A stretch of 18,180 nt of DNA, from assembly GCA_034678805.1 (NCBI GenBank), contig JAXDBN010000174.1:1-18180 (forward strand). Direction: 5' to 3'. Below, in pieces: positions 8,225 to 16,249 of the stretch; the first letter of the stretch is position 1; every line of letters begins with the position of its first letter. Source of the DNA: PHAA01 sp034678805. GTDB lineage: Bacteria > Bacillota > Syntrophomonadia > Syntrophomonadales > Syntrophomonadaceae. The position numbers and the translations under genes were made by a program. Under the pieces are notes generated by a model that was not told the DNA's origin, did not search any database, and worked only from the letters and a program-made list of their open reading frames with translations.

Positions 8225-8431
8225 TTAACCTTGGTAAGGTGGGAATAGGGGGAGAAGATAGTCCCAGGGATTGTAGAAGGGCCAGTGGTAAAATTGCACC
8301 ATTCCCATGTAAAAACCGCATAGAAACAGTACTGTGAATACGACCATTTCTTTATACCATCGATTCCTTATCAAGGAGGGCAGTTCTATGGCTAATACTA
8401 ATAAATATACAATCAGCAGTGCAAGAAACAT
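8225..8431 (-). CDS. Small two-helix membrane protein, candidate germinant-receptor D subunit
   Basis: A 68-residue hydrophobic protein with two predicted membrane helices (about residues 2-17 and 30-48), a short charged loop between them (SLIRNRWYKE), and an aromatic tail FYNPWDYLLPLFPPYQG. It is the last gene of the minus-strand ger operon: its ATG lies 13 bases after the gerC-type stop, and TGAGG with an 8-base spacer serves as its ribosome binding site, overlapping that stop. Some Bacillus ger operons encode D subunits, small two-helix proteins that modulate receptor function; position, size and topology fit, but I see no sequence motif that proves it. It could be an unrelated small spore membrane protein. 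Confidence 0.65.
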   Translation of the reverse strand: MFLALLIVYLLVLAIELPSLIRNRWYKEMVVFTVLFLCGFYMGMVQFYHWPFYNPWDYLLPLFPPYQG

Positions 8432-8444
8432 GAATATCGCCTCA

Positions 8445-9647
8445 CTATTCGGAAAATTCGAAGGAATGGTCTAACAAGTATGTTCTTCTTATCGAGAAAT
8501 CGACGGTTACTTCTATTTCCAGACCGCTAAAAATATTCGACCAATCGTCTTCGATTTGTTCCCACAATTCTGGATCTTGTTTGCGAATCAATTTTCCCCA
8601 ACCGAATATATCGCTTCCCAGACCCTGAGCTTTGCCTACCGCTGCCGTTACTCTTTTCTTGATCTCTTCACCGGTAGAATCCTGTATTTTAGTTATATTC
8701 TCCAGACTGATTATTTGTTCAGTAAAATTTTGTTCATAATAATTGCCTTCAGCTTCAATATTAATTGTAATCTTCTTGACCTGGCTCCCTTCTATTTGAG
8801 GTTTGAACTTGGCTAATGATCTTGTTAATTCCACGCTGATGTATTTGCTGCTTTCGGTGTCTTTTTCACCGGGTGGGGGAAAGGTTAGCAGTCCTCCGGT
8901 AACCATGCTGGGACTTAAAAAGCGATATCCCTGGCTTTCCAGTTCATCTAAGGTGCCTACTTGCCTTCGTTCCTTAAAGATCGCTGTTCCCTGCAATCCC
9001 AACATTTTTTTTCCATTTATGTCCTTAACGATAACCTGGGGAACCGCTGGTTGGATGCCGGGTTCAGCTAATGCCTGCAGAAAATCATCCACGGTGACTG
9101 GCTTATATATACCAGTTTGCTGTTCCTGGATACGAACCAGTTTTCTTAGTCCCATAATAGGATAAGATTCAATAGGAAGTTCTGCCTCCAAGAAATCCTT
9201 ACCAGAATCTCCCTCGGCAACAAATAAAAAAGAAGTCTTACGGACGTGGCGATTACGGGCTAGAAAATCAGCAATTACGGATATATCATTCCTGGTTACA
9301 TCAGTACCGATAAGCATTACGCCGACATGAGACCACATGGGCAGTCTAGGCACGTTCAACATTACCCGCCGAGCCGCCTCACTAAAGGTTGCTCCAGAAG
9401 AATAAACGTTGATGGGTTTGCTGGGTTGAGTACCAGATTGGCTGTTGCTGGGCTCAGCCAGTTGTACACCGAACATCGGTTGGCCATCTTCTATATCAAA
9501 AAAGATACCGACTGCTTCCACGGTGTTGACCACTTCAACCTGATTCCAACAGCCGCTGGTAAATAAAAGGCCAGGGAGTACAGCTAATATCATTAGCTTT
9601 TTCAACCCATTGTCAGGCCAAATCTTTTTTGGTTTGACGGATTTCAT
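8445..9647 (-). CDS. GerC-type spore germination lipoprotein (Ger(x)C family)
   Basis: The C subunit of a germinant receptor, anchored by lipid to the outer face of the spore inner membrane. Its 400 residues begin with a positively charged stretch, a hydrophobic helix (about 17-29) and a lipobox-like TSGC with the lipidated Cys at 33, followed by WNQVEVVN, the conserved W(D/N)xxE start of mature GerC proteins. Thr at -3 is less usual than Leu or Val. The body shows family features such as VEAVGIFFD and the C-terminal WEQIEDDWSNIFSGLEIEVTVDFSIRRTY. The ATG at 9647 lies inside the end of the upstream gerA-type gene (35-base overlap) and has AAAGGA 7 bases before it, which indicates translational coupling. 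Confidence 0.92.
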   Translation of the reverse strand: MKSVKPKKIWPDNGLKKLMILAVLPGLLFTSGCWNQVEVVNTVEAVGIFFDIEDGQPMFGVQLAEPSNSQSGTQPSKPINVYSSGATFSEAARRVMLNVPRLPMWSHVGVMLIGTDVTRNDISVIADFLARNRHVRKTSFLFVAEGDSGKDFLEAELPIESYPIMGLRKLVRIQEQQTGIYKPVTVDDFLQALAEPGIQPAVPQVIVKDINGKKMLGLQGTAIFKERRQVGTLDELESQGYRFLSPSMVTGGLLTFPPPGEKDTESSKYISVELTRSLAKFKPQIEGSQVKKITINIEAEGNYYEQNFTEQIISLENITKIQDSTGEEIKKRVTAAVGKAQGLGSDIFGWGKLIRKQDPELWEQIEDDWSNIFSGLEIEVTVDFSIRRTYLLDHSFEFSE

Positions 9648-11169
9648 TTTCCATTCCTTTCATCGCGGGTCTGAAAATAGTTAAATACCAGGGACGCCGT
9701 ACCAGGATATCTGTCATCTCCCGTTTATTAAAGGGAGCGATCGGCGATAGGTAAGATAGGCCAAAAGAACGGAGCGAAGCCATATGGATAAGTAAAAGCA
9801 AAAAAGTAATCATTATACCGAATAAGCCCATAAAACCGGCTACAAAGAGGAAGCCAAAACGGGCTATTCGAATTGCTATACCAGCGTTATAGGATGGCAC
9901 TATGAAAGAAGCAATTCCGGTAAAAGCTATTACAACTACCATGGGCGTAGATACTAGTCCTGCTTTTACGGCGGCATCACCGATTATTAAAGCACCTACA
10001 ATGCTAATAGCAGGTCCAATAGCGTGAGGCAGCCGCACCCCTGCTTCCCTCAATAGTTCAAAAGTAATTTCCAGAATCAGTGCTTCAACAAAGGCCGGGA
10101 AAGGAACTCCCTCACGGGTGGCAGCAATGGTTTGATATAAAGGCGGGGGAATCATTTCCTGGTGATAAGTTATGGTGGCCACAAACAAAGACGGCAGGAG
10201 CAAGGCAATAAACAATGAACTGAATCGGAGTATCCTGATTAAGGAAGAAGGTATATAACGTTCATAATAGTCCTCGGAAGAAATCCAAAAACGCGGAAAT
10301 GTAGTCGGTACAATTAAAGCTATTGGTGATCCATCGACCATTATGCAAACCTGGCCTTCAAGCAAATGACCACAAACCCGATCGGGTTTTTCAGTGTATT
10401 CAACCTGGGGGAAGATAGTATAATGGTTATCCTCCAGGAATTCTTCCAGGTAACCTGTATCCAGCACTCCATCGATATCGATTTTACTCAGGCGTTTTTT
10501 AACCTCGGCAACCAATTCCATTGAAGCAATGCTATCGATGTAACAAATAACCACATCAGTTTTAGTAATACGACCTAACACCAAGCTTTCGATTTTAAAA
10601 TTGGTGCTTTTGATACGCCTTCGTAACATGGCGGTATTGAAGCGTATAGTTTCGGTGAATGCTTCTTTAGGACCCCGGACTACTACTTCGTTTTCAGGAG
10701 ATTCTACAGAGCGGCCTTTCCAGGAACGGGTACCCGCCACTAATCCCCGGCTTGATCCATCAATTAATAGTACAGTATCCCCAGATCCGATATGATGGCA
10801 GACATCTCCCAGATTTTCAACCGGTTTGATCTCTGCAATTGATACCACACCATCCTTTATCTGTTTAATGATATCGGTGTGTTTTGAACCAGGATCGTCG
10901 CAATTCTCTTTCAGCTCTGAAACAAGGGATTTAATTAAATGAAGTTCTATTTCAGCTTTGTCCACTAGGCCATCGAAAAATATAGCCAGACCACGATTTT
11001 GCCTTTGAGGGCCAAAGGTGAACTCCTTGAAAACAGCATCCGAACAATGCTCCAACAGAAGATGCAAATTAGCCGCATTGTCATCTAATTTTTCGGATAG
11101 TGGTTGGGCTGCCACGGTCCGCACTTCAGGTGCTGGTCCCGGTTTGGGTTTGTTTTTTAGATAGCGCAT
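9613..11169 (-). CDS. GerA-type germinant receptor subunit A
   Basis: A subunit of a spore germinant receptor, about 518 residues from the ATG at 11169. A TTG 18 bases further upstream lacks a binding site, whereas AGCGGTGA precedes the ATG. The N-terminal half (to about 290) is soluble and contains the family motifs FFDGLVDK, GDTVLLIDGS, RGPKEAFTETIRFNTAMLRRRI and LVLGRITKTDVVICYID. The C-terminal half is membrane-embedded, with FSSLFIALLLPSLFVATITYHQEMIP, an amphipathic TFELLREAGVRLP segment, GPAISIVGALIIGDAAVKAGLVS and later helices. It starts 25 bases after the permease gene and overlaps the gerC-type gene. The nutrient sensed cannot be predicted. Confidence 0.94.
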   Translation of the reverse strand: MRYLKNKPKPGPAPEVRTVAAQPLSEKLDDNAANLHLLLEHCSDAVFKEFTFGPQRQNRGLAIFFDGLVDKAEIELHLIKSLVSELKENCDDPGSKHTDIIKQIKDGVVSIAEIKPVENLGDVCHHIGSGDTVLLIDGSSRGLVAGTRSWKGRSVESPENEVVVRGPKEAFTETIRFNTAMLRRRIKSTNFKIESLVLGRITKTDVVICYIDSIASMELVAEVKKRLSKIDIDGVLDTGYLEEFLEDNHYTIFPQVEYTEKPDRVCGHLLEGQVCIMVDGSPIALIVPTTFPRFWISSEDYYERYIPSSLIRILRFSSLFIALLLPSLFVATITYHQEMIPPPLYQTIAATREGVPFPAFVEALILEITFELLREAGVRLPHAIGPAISIVGALIIGDAAVKAGLVSTPMVVVIAFTGIASFIVPSYNAGIAIRIARFGFLFVAGFMGLFGIMITFLLLLIHMASLRSFGLSYLSPIAPFNKREMTDILVRRPWYLTIFRPAMKGMENEIRQTKKDLA

Positions 11170-11194
11170 GATTTCACCGCTTTGCAAGATATTA

Positions 11195-12301
11195 TTAGGA
11201 AGTAGGCGCTTTAACTTGATTCTGGGTTGGTGTTGGTTTGAACACTAATACCAGCCATACCAGAATAGGAATCAACACATAAAATACCCCGTAAACATAT
11301 GGGAGTACCTGATGCACAATTATCTGGATAGCCACTATGTTTTTGCCGGTCATTAGGGCAGCAATACCAATTATGACCGAAGTAGGGGCTGCCAGGAAAC
11401 GATAGTCGCGCAGATTAAAGATCTGCTGAACGGAGAAACAAGCAAGGAACCATTTAACGCATACTGATGCAAATATTCCAATAATCAAAACGCTTATAAA
11501 AATGATGTCGATATTCTGAATGAAATCGCTTATTTTTATTGAGCGTACCAACTTGAAAGAGGGGAAAGCAATGTGGTTAGAGTACTCTGGTCCAAAATCC
11601 ATAAGGATAGCCACTATAGTCAATGTAATCAAGATGGCATAAACGGTAAGAACCCATATTAGAGGCCTGCCAATTCTAGTACGATCGTTGGAAAAGAAGG
11701 CCAGGGTCAGAATAGCGATGAGTTCACCGGAGATGGAAAAACTATAAAGCATGGCACTGCCAAAATCCCAGTAAGAGGTCTCTATTATCGGTAGCAACTC
11801 GCTGATATTGGCTGACTGTCCTAAACTCAATAAGACCAAAAATAAACCAGTAATTAAGCTGAAAATCATCACAATTTCCAATACTCGGGCCACATTTTCC
11901 ATACCCGATTTCAAAGCTGAGTAAGACACCAGCAGCACAGCACCAATATAGATACTGAGAGGAGTGTCAGGAACAATACTGCTGCTTATGAGAGCTGTGA
12001 AATAGGTAATGGAGAAAACAGTTGTAAAGAAAAAGACCAGAACGTATAAGAAACCGATAACTTTCCCCAATATTTTTCCGAAATGCTCATTCAGGATAGA
12101 AGGGAAGGGTTGTGTAGATTTTTTAATTATATACATATATAAATACACCAACAAAGAGGTAGGCAGGATTGACAGCAGGAAGGCTAACCATGCACCATTA
12201 TTGGCGTAATGTACGGTAACCATAGGCACGTATAGATAAGCCAAGGGTACCAGGGATGCGCTTAGCAAACAAAATATCTGCATGTTACTTATCTGGTTCA
12301 T
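11195..12301 (-). CDS. GerB-type spore germination permease subunit
   Basis: A polytopic protein of 368 residues related to amino-acid permeases (spore permease family), forming the B subunit that likely binds the nutrient germinant. About ten hydrophobic segments are visible, starting at QIFCLLSASLVPLAYLYVPM and ending with GVFYVLIPILVWLVLVF. Unlike typical operons (A-B-C), this B gene comes first in the order B-A-C-D. AGGCGG lies about 7 bases before the ATG on the minus strand, and a sigma-F/sigma-G-type promoter lies further upstream. It is transcribed divergently from spoVT, 188 bases away. Confidence 0.93.
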   Translation of the reverse strand: MNQISNMQIFCLLSASLVPLAYLYVPMVTVHYANNGAWLAFLLSILPTSLLVYLYMYIIKKSTQPFPSILNEHFGKILGKVIGFLYVLVFFFTTVFSITYFTALISSSIVPDTPLSIYIGAVLLVSYSALKSGMENVARVLEIVMIFSLITGLFLVLLSLGQSANISELLPIIETSYWDFGSAMLYSFSISGELIAILTLAFFSNDRTRIGRPLIWVLTVYAILITLTIVAILMDFGPEYSNHIAFPSFKLVRSIKISDFIQNIDIIFISVLIIGIFASVCVKWFLACFSVQQIFNLRDYRFLAAPTSVIIGIAALMTGKNIVAIQIIVHQVLPYVYGVFYVLIPILVWLVLVFKPTPTQNQVKAPTS

Positions 12302-12332
12302 GTTTCGGCCGCCTAATTGATTAATACACCGC

Positions 12333-12362
12333 TATTTTCACCAGAACTGTTAATTATTATGT
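12333..12362 (-). promoter_or_regulatory. Predicted forespore (sigma-F/sigma-G) promoter for the ger operon
   Basis: On the minus strand ACATA (12362-12358) stands 15 bases before GGTGAAAATA (12342-12333). The -10 fits every position of the sigma-F consensus GGNRANANTW; the -35 fits GYWTA at four of five positions. The spacing is ideal and the site is about 30 bases before the permease start. Bacillus ger operons use sigma-G, whose promoters overlap those of sigma-F in sequence. Confidence 0.5.
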
Positions 12363-12399
12363 GGAGTTTTATTTTTTTTACAGCCTGATGGCAAAAAGT

Positions 12400-12429
12400 G
12401 AATAAAAGGATATTTTGAGTTATATACTA
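12400..12429 (+). promoter_or_regulatory. Predicted sigma-G (late forespore) promoter for spoVT
   Basis: GAATA (12400-12404) fits the sigma-G -35 (GMATR). Exactly 18 bases later TATACTA (12423-12429) fits the -10 CAWWMTA except for the first base. The GG that sigma-F favours upstream of the -10 is missing, which points to sigma-G. Bacillus spoVT is sigma-G dependent, which agrees. Confidence 0.55.
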
Positions 12430-12489
12430 TCACTGAGAAATAAAACAACATTCTTCAAATAAATTGAAAAAAAGGAGGGACAGCTGAGG

Positions 12490-13053
12490 ATGAAAGCAAC
12501 AGGAATTGTTCGCCGTATTGACGACTTGGGGCGTGTCGTAATCCCCAAGGAAATAAGAAGAACGCTGCGCATACGCGAGGGAGATCCTCTGGAGATTTTT
12601 GTTGATCGTGAAGGCGAAGTTATTCTAAAGAAATACTCTCCTATTGCTGAGCTGGGTGATTTTGCCAAGGAATACGCAGAATCATTGCATGAAACCACCG
12701 GCCATATCTCGATGATTTCCGACCGTGATGTGATAATTGCGATAGCAGGCGGCAATAAAAAAGAATTCCTAAGCAAACCAGTGGGTAGGCTGTTGGAAAG
12801 GGCCCTAGAGGAGCGCAGTACTATCATAATAAATGAGTTGGAAAAAAGCGACGACGAGAACCTGCATGTAATTCAGAGTGACGATCGGGAATATACCATA
12901 AAAGCTCAGGTAGTTGCTCCAATTGTGACTCAGGGAGACCCTATTGGCGCAGTTATCATCGTTACCAAAGACGCAGGGGCTAAAATGGGGGAGATGGAGG
13001 TCAAGTTGGCGGAGACAGCTGCCGGGTTCCTGGCTAAACAGATGGAGCAATAA
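12490..13053 (+). CDS. spoVT: Stage V sporulation protein T, AbrB-like forespore regulator
   Basis: A transcription factor that tunes the sigma-G regulon in the forespore. The 187-residue protein has an N-terminal AbrB swapped-hairpin DNA-binding domain (MKATGIVRRIDDLGRVVIPKEIRRTLRIREGD begins it, residues 1-52) and a C-terminal GAF-like domain (about 57-180, with VVAPIVTQGDPIGAVIIVTK). The length is close to Bacillus SpoVT (178). AGGAGG (12473-12478) lies 11 bases before the ATG. A sigma-G-like promoter lies upstream and a strong hairpin follows, so it looks like a single-gene unit, divergent from the ger operon it may help regulate. Confidence 0.97.
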   Translation: MKATGIVRRIDDLGRVVIPKEIRRTLRIREGDPLEIFVDREGEVILKKYSPIAELGDFAKEYAESLHETTGHISMISDRDVIIAIAGGNKKEFLSKPVGRLLERALEERSTIIINELEKSDDENLHVIQSDDREYTIKAQVVAPIVTQGDPIGAVIIVTKDAGAKMGEMEVKLAETAAGFLAKQMEQ

Positions 13054-13077
13054 AAGCTTGGTCGACGCTGAGTCTTG

Positions 13078-13114
13078 AAAGAGACGGTCTTATTTGTGAT
13101 AAGATCGTCTCTTT
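13078..13114 (+). terminator. Strong hairpin terminator after spoVT
   Basis: A 16-base stem (13078-13093 with 13099-13114, one G-T pair) with a TTGTG loop, reading AAAGAGACGG on the left and ending CGTCTCTTT on the right. The run of T after it is short, so termination may rely on stem strength. It starts 24 bases after the spoVT stop. Confidence 0.75.
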
Positions 13115-13197
13115 GCTGTAGATGGGTTCAAATACCTATACTACTAAGTTGTTCGAAACAAGCTGTAATAAAAATGCATTATATAAAAAGATCAGTA

Positions 13198-13206
13198 TGG
13201 TATAAT
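13198..13206 (+). promoter_or_regulatory. Predicted extended -10 promoter for the yabM-type gene
   Basis: TGGTATAAT (13198-13206) is a perfect TATAAT preceded by TGn, the extended -10 form that tolerates a poor -35. No good TTGACA lies 16-18 bases upstream. GCATTAT (13176-13182) with GGTATAAT could alternatively be a poor sigma-E promoter. The gene start is 30 bases downstream. Confidence 0.5.
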
Positions 13207-13235
13207 TAACCTCGTTAAAAATGGGGAGGATCAGC

Positions 13236-14783
13236 ATGCAGAGAACGGGTAACTTTCTACGCGGGGCTTTGGTCCTAAGTGTAGCCGGAGCGCTGAGCAA
13301 GATACTGGGAGCAGTATATCGTATCCCTCTAGCCAGGTTATTAGGGGGCGAGGGCATGGGTCTCTACCAGATGGCCTATCCCATATACACTACTATATTA
13401 GCTTTAGCAACTGCAGGTGTACCAGTAGCGATAAGTGTTATGGTTTCCCGCAAAGAAACCCAGGGATTTACCGGTGATAGTAAGAAAATTTTTCGCCTTT
13501 CTCTAATACTCTTGCTTGTTTTGGGTTTTCTGCTGACTCTGCTAGTAATGAAGAGTGCCAGGTTTTTAGCCAATAATGTCTTACATGAACCCAGAGCTTA
13601 TTACCCCATTTTTGCAGTAGCACCAGCCATATTTTTCTCAGGATTAATGTCCGTTTTTCGCGGCTTTTTCCAAGGGCACCAGTGGATGATCCCTACAGCA
13701 GTATCACAGGTATTAGAGCAGCTATTCCGGGTAACCGCAGTTATAATCTTTGCATTTATGCTATTCCCGAGAGGATTGGAATTTGCCGCGGCAGGTGCAA
13801 CTTCGGGAGCAGTTGTAGGTGGAATCGTATCACTGATCGTGTTAACAATATTTTATGTAAGATTTAATAAGACAGAGGAACTGCGTCCCGGTCAGTTGTT
13901 ATACAGTGGTGAGGGATCTGTGCAAATGGCTAAGGAACTAATTCGACTAGCCATACCTGTATCATTTGGGGCTGTAGTACTTCCTCTAGTCCAGGTTTTG
14001 GACGCAATTATTGTACCCGGCCGATTAATGGCAATCCAGTATACAACTTCCCAGGCCACTGCTCTGTATGGACAATTATCGGGTATGGCAGCGATACTTA
14101 TTAGTCTACCCACCATATTTACGATTAGTATCGCCACTAGTCTGGTACCAGCGGTCAGTGAGGCCAAAGCTCAACATAATGCCGAACTTTTAAACAGTCG
14201 GGTTAATTATGGATTGAGAGCTGGTATGATAATATCCTTCCCTTGTGCTGCCGGTCTATATGTTCTGGCATGGCAAATCTGTGATTTACTCTATGCCACC
14301 CCTGAGGCTGGGATACCGCTGGAGGTTTTAGCTTTTTCCACAATAGCCTTGGCAGCTTTCCAACTCAGCAGTGCTGGATTACAGGGTATTGGTGTGCCAG
14401 AAATAGCGATGCGCCATTTAGTTCTGACCGGGGCGCTGAAAACCGTGTTTAACTACACGCTTACCGCAATCCCGATGTTGAATATTCAGGGTGCTGCAAT
14501 AGGAACCCTGGCCGCATTCACGATCGGCTCTTTTCTCAATATTTATTCTCTGAAGAAACAGACCGGTATTAGCTATGAACTGGGCAGAGTACTGAAGCTC
14601 ACTTTAATAACCATCTTAATGGGTATTAGTGTTAAAATCGCATATGGATTCCTGGTGGCAGGAGGCTTGAGTTCCAATTGGTCTACTTTACTAGGCATAA
14701 TCGTTGGGGTAGCTGTATATGGAGTACTGTTACTTATTTCCAGAGAATTTGATATGGACATGGTAAAAAAAATAACCAGTTAA
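13236..14783 (+). CDS. yabM: MOP-superfamily lipid flippase, YabM/SpoVB family
   Basis: A polytopic membrane protein of 515 residues related to SpoVB, YtgP and MurJ, which move lipid-linked cell-wall or polysaccharide precursors across the membrane. The N-terminus FLRGALVLSVAGALSKILGAVYRIPLARLLGGEGMGLYQ is the hallmark of this group. Many hydrophobic helices follow, consistent with the usual 14. The ATG at 13236 is chosen because GGAGG (13225-13229) lies 6 bases before it; the ATG at 13221 would place the binding site inside the gene. It occupies the yabM position after spoVT, which supports the symbol, but the exact substrate and the split between YabM, SpoVB and YtgP roles cannot be settled from sequence. 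Confidence 0.85.
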   Translation: MQRTGNFLRGALVLSVAGALSKILGAVYRIPLARLLGGEGMGLYQMAYPIYTTILALATAGVPVAISVMVSRKETQGFTGDSKKIFRLSLILLLVLGFLLTLLVMKSARFLANNVLHEPRAYYPIFAVAPAIFFSGLMSVFRGFFQGHQWMIPTAVSQVLEQLFRVTAVIIFAFMLFPRGLEFAAAGATSGAVVGGIVSLIVLTIFYVRFNKTEELRPGQLLYSGEGSVQMAKELIRLAIPVSFGAVVLPLVQVLDAIIVPGRLMAIQYTTSQATALYGQLSGMAAILISLPTIFTISIATSLVPAVSEAKAQHNAELLNSRVNYGLRAGMIISFPCAAGLYVLAWQICDLLYATPEAGIPLEVLAFSTIALAAFQLSSAGLQGIGVPEIAMRHLVLTGALKTVFNYTLTAIPMLNIQGAAIGTLAAFTIGSFLNIYSLKKQTGISYELGRVLKLTLITILMGISVKIAYGFLVAGGLSSNWSTLLGIIVGVAVYGVLLLISREFDMDMVKKITS

Positions 14784-14849
14784 GGGGTAGCCATAGCCAG
14801 GGAAATCTCTAAATCTGCCGAAAAGACGTACTCGTACGAAAGGGGTATT

Positions 14850-15620
14850 ATGATGAATAAACCGGGAGTCGCACTTGATGAACTTGTGGCTATACAAAAA
14901 CGACTGCTGGCACCTGGGGGTTGTCCATGGGATCGGGAACAGAATCATAATTCCCTGGTCCGTTATTTGATAGAAGAGACTTATGAAGTAATCGACGCTA
15001 TTGATGAAAGGGATATGAATAAACTTAAAGAAGAATTGGGAGACTTACTACTACAAATCGTATTTCATGCTGCCTTGGCGGAAGAGCGGGGAGATTTTGA
15101 TTTTGGCGACATAGCCCGGGCAGTGAGTTTAAAGATGATAAACCGGCATCCGCATGTATTTGGTTCTATGCAGCTTAAAACAAGTGAAGATGTTCTTGAT
15201 AACTGGGAGACATTCAAACGCAGAGAGGGCAAGAAATCCTTGATGGAAGGGATACCAAAAACACTGCCGGCTTTGTTGCGAGCGGAGAAGATTCAAGAGA
15301 AGATGAGCCGGGTAGGTTATGATTGGCCTAATATAGATGGAGCCTTGGACAAGTTGCAGGAAGAGGTACAGGAACTAGCCCGGGCGAGCAATGAAACAGA
15401 TATTGTTGAAGAAATGGGAGACGTCTTGTTTGCGGTGGTTAATGTGGCCAGGTTAAGACAAGTGGAGGTAGAACAGGCTCTGCAAATGGCCAATGATAAG
15501 GTTATTAGAAGGTTCAACTATATAGAGAATGTGGCAGCAGAACGGGAACAAAAACTGAGTGATATGACCCTCGAACAAATGGATGCTGTTTGGGATGAGG
15601 CTAAATCTAAAGGTTTATAA
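14850..15620 (+). CDS. mazG: Nucleoside triphosphate pyrophosphohydrolase MazG
   Basis: Hydrolyses NTPs or dNTPs to NMP and pyrophosphate, a house-cleaning and starvation-response activity. At 256 residues it has two MazG repeats. The first has GGCPWDREQ at 23-31, EETYE at 42-46 and EELGD at 61-65, the Mg-binding EExxE...ExxD set. The second, near 175-215, has LQEEVQELA and EEMGDVLFAVVNVAR. AAAGGGG lies about 6 bases before the ATG. At this locus Bacillus has YabN, in which a tetrapyrrole-methylase-type domain is fused in front of MazG; here only the MazG part exists, as in E. coli. It lies 66 bases after the flippase gene, probably in the same transcript. Confidence 0.96.
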   Translation: MMNKPGVALDELVAIQKRLLAPGGCPWDREQNHNSLVRYLIEETYEVIDAIDERDMNKLKEELGDLLLQIVFHAALAEERGDFDFGDIARAVSLKMINRHPHVFGSMQLKTSEDVLDNWETFKRREGKKSLMEGIPKTLPALLRAEKIQEKMSRVGYDWPNIDGALDKLQEEVQELARASNETDIVEEMGDVLFAVVNVARLRQVEVEQALQMANDKVIRRFNYIENVAAEREQKLSDMTLEQMDAVWDEAKSKGL

Positions 15621-15727
15621 ACTTAGCAAAATACGGATCCGGATCAAAAAATTTCCCTGATTAAAAAAGGAATAATGGTGCAGAGGGCGAATAGCCATAT
15701 TATATCTTAAATTCGAGGAGGGATAGC

Positions 15728-16003
15728 TTGAATAAGACAGAGTTAATCGCAGAAGTAGCTGGTAAAGCCAACATGACCAAGAAGGATGCCGAGAGGGCCT
15801 TTAACGCGTTTCTGACTACCGTCGAAGAAGTACTAAAAGCTGGAGATAAGATACAACTAGTAGGTTTTGGAACCTTTGAAGTCAGAACCCGTCAGGCACG
15901 TAAAGGAAGAAACCCCCAGACCGGTGCTGAGATTGATATTCCGGCAGCACAGGTACCCGCTTTTAAACCGGGAAAAGCATTAAAAGACGCCATAGAAGTT
16001 TAG
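15728..16003 (+). CDS. hup: DNA-binding protein HU
   Basis: A histone-like nucleoid protein that bends and compacts DNA as a dimer. The 91-residue sequence shows the N-terminal helices MNKTELIAEVAGKANMTKKD, the signature VGFGTFEVRTRQARKGRNPQTG and the beta arm with the intercalating proline (IDIPAAQVPAFKPGKALKD). The start is a TTG at 15728 with AGGAGG (15716-15721) 6 bases before it. It lies between mazG and yabO, where Bacillus has no gene but several clostridia carry hup. Its stop is one base before the next start. Confidence 0.97.
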   Translation: MNKTELIAEVAGKANMTKKDAERAFNAFLTTVEEVLKAGDKIQLVGFGTFEVRTRQARKGRNPQTGAEIDIPAAQVPAFKPGKALKDAIEV

Positions 16004-16004
16004 G

Positions 16005-16247
16005 ATGCGCCTGGACAAATTTCTTAAAGTAAGCAGAATCGTAAAACGACGCACGGTTGCCAAGGACTTTGCCGAGAACGAAAGAGTAATGGTCAATGGT
16101 AAGATAGCCAAGCCATCCACAGAGGTAAAAGTAGGCGATATAATATCTCTGAGGAGCGGAGCGCGCCAGTCTTCGTACCAGATTTTAAAGTTGGCTGACA
16201 ACATAAAGGCTGCGGAAGCAAGAGAGTTGTACCGAGCCTTGGAATAA
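16005..16247 (+). CDS. rqcP: S4-domain RNA-binding protein RqcP (YabO)
   Basis: In Bacillus this protein (formerly YabO) works with RqcH on stalled 50S subunits, stabilising the P-site tRNA while alanine tails are added to the trapped peptide. The 80-residue protein is essentially one S4 fold: MRLDKFLKVSRIVKRRTVAKDFAENERVMVNGKIAKPSTEVKVGDII, with the basic helix VKRRT and the VNG turn typical of S4. The ATG follows the hup stop by one base (TAGGATG) and has no independent strong binding site, so translation is probably coupled to hup. A terminator follows at once. Confidence 0.9.
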   Translation: MRLDKFLKVSRIVKRRTVAKDFAENERVMVNGKIAKPSTEVKVGDIISLRSGARQSSYQILKLADNIKAAEARELYRALE

Positions 16248-16249
16248 TT

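Noticed and set aside
8213..8240. Possible bidirectional terminator between mfd and the ger operon (ACCTT-GGT-AAGGT).
   Set aside because: The stem is only five bases, lies inside the D-type gene, and has no T-run on either strand.
8803..9165. Plus-strand frame of 120 codons opposite the gerC-type gene.
   Set aside because: The minus-strand lipoprotein is clearly real; this frame has no recognisable domain.
12420..12827. Minus-strand frame of 135 codons covering the start of spoVT.
   Set aside because: It is antisense to the conserved AbrB domain and Ser/Arg-rich, with no family resemblance.
14827..14838. Palindrome CGTAC-TC-GTACG before mazG.
   Set aside because: Arms of five bases with a two-base centre are too short to separate from chance, and no partner site was seen.
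15635..15646. Palindrome GATCCGGATC in the mazG-hup gap.
   Set aside because: A single ten-base palindrome with no T-run and no second copy; no function can be supported.
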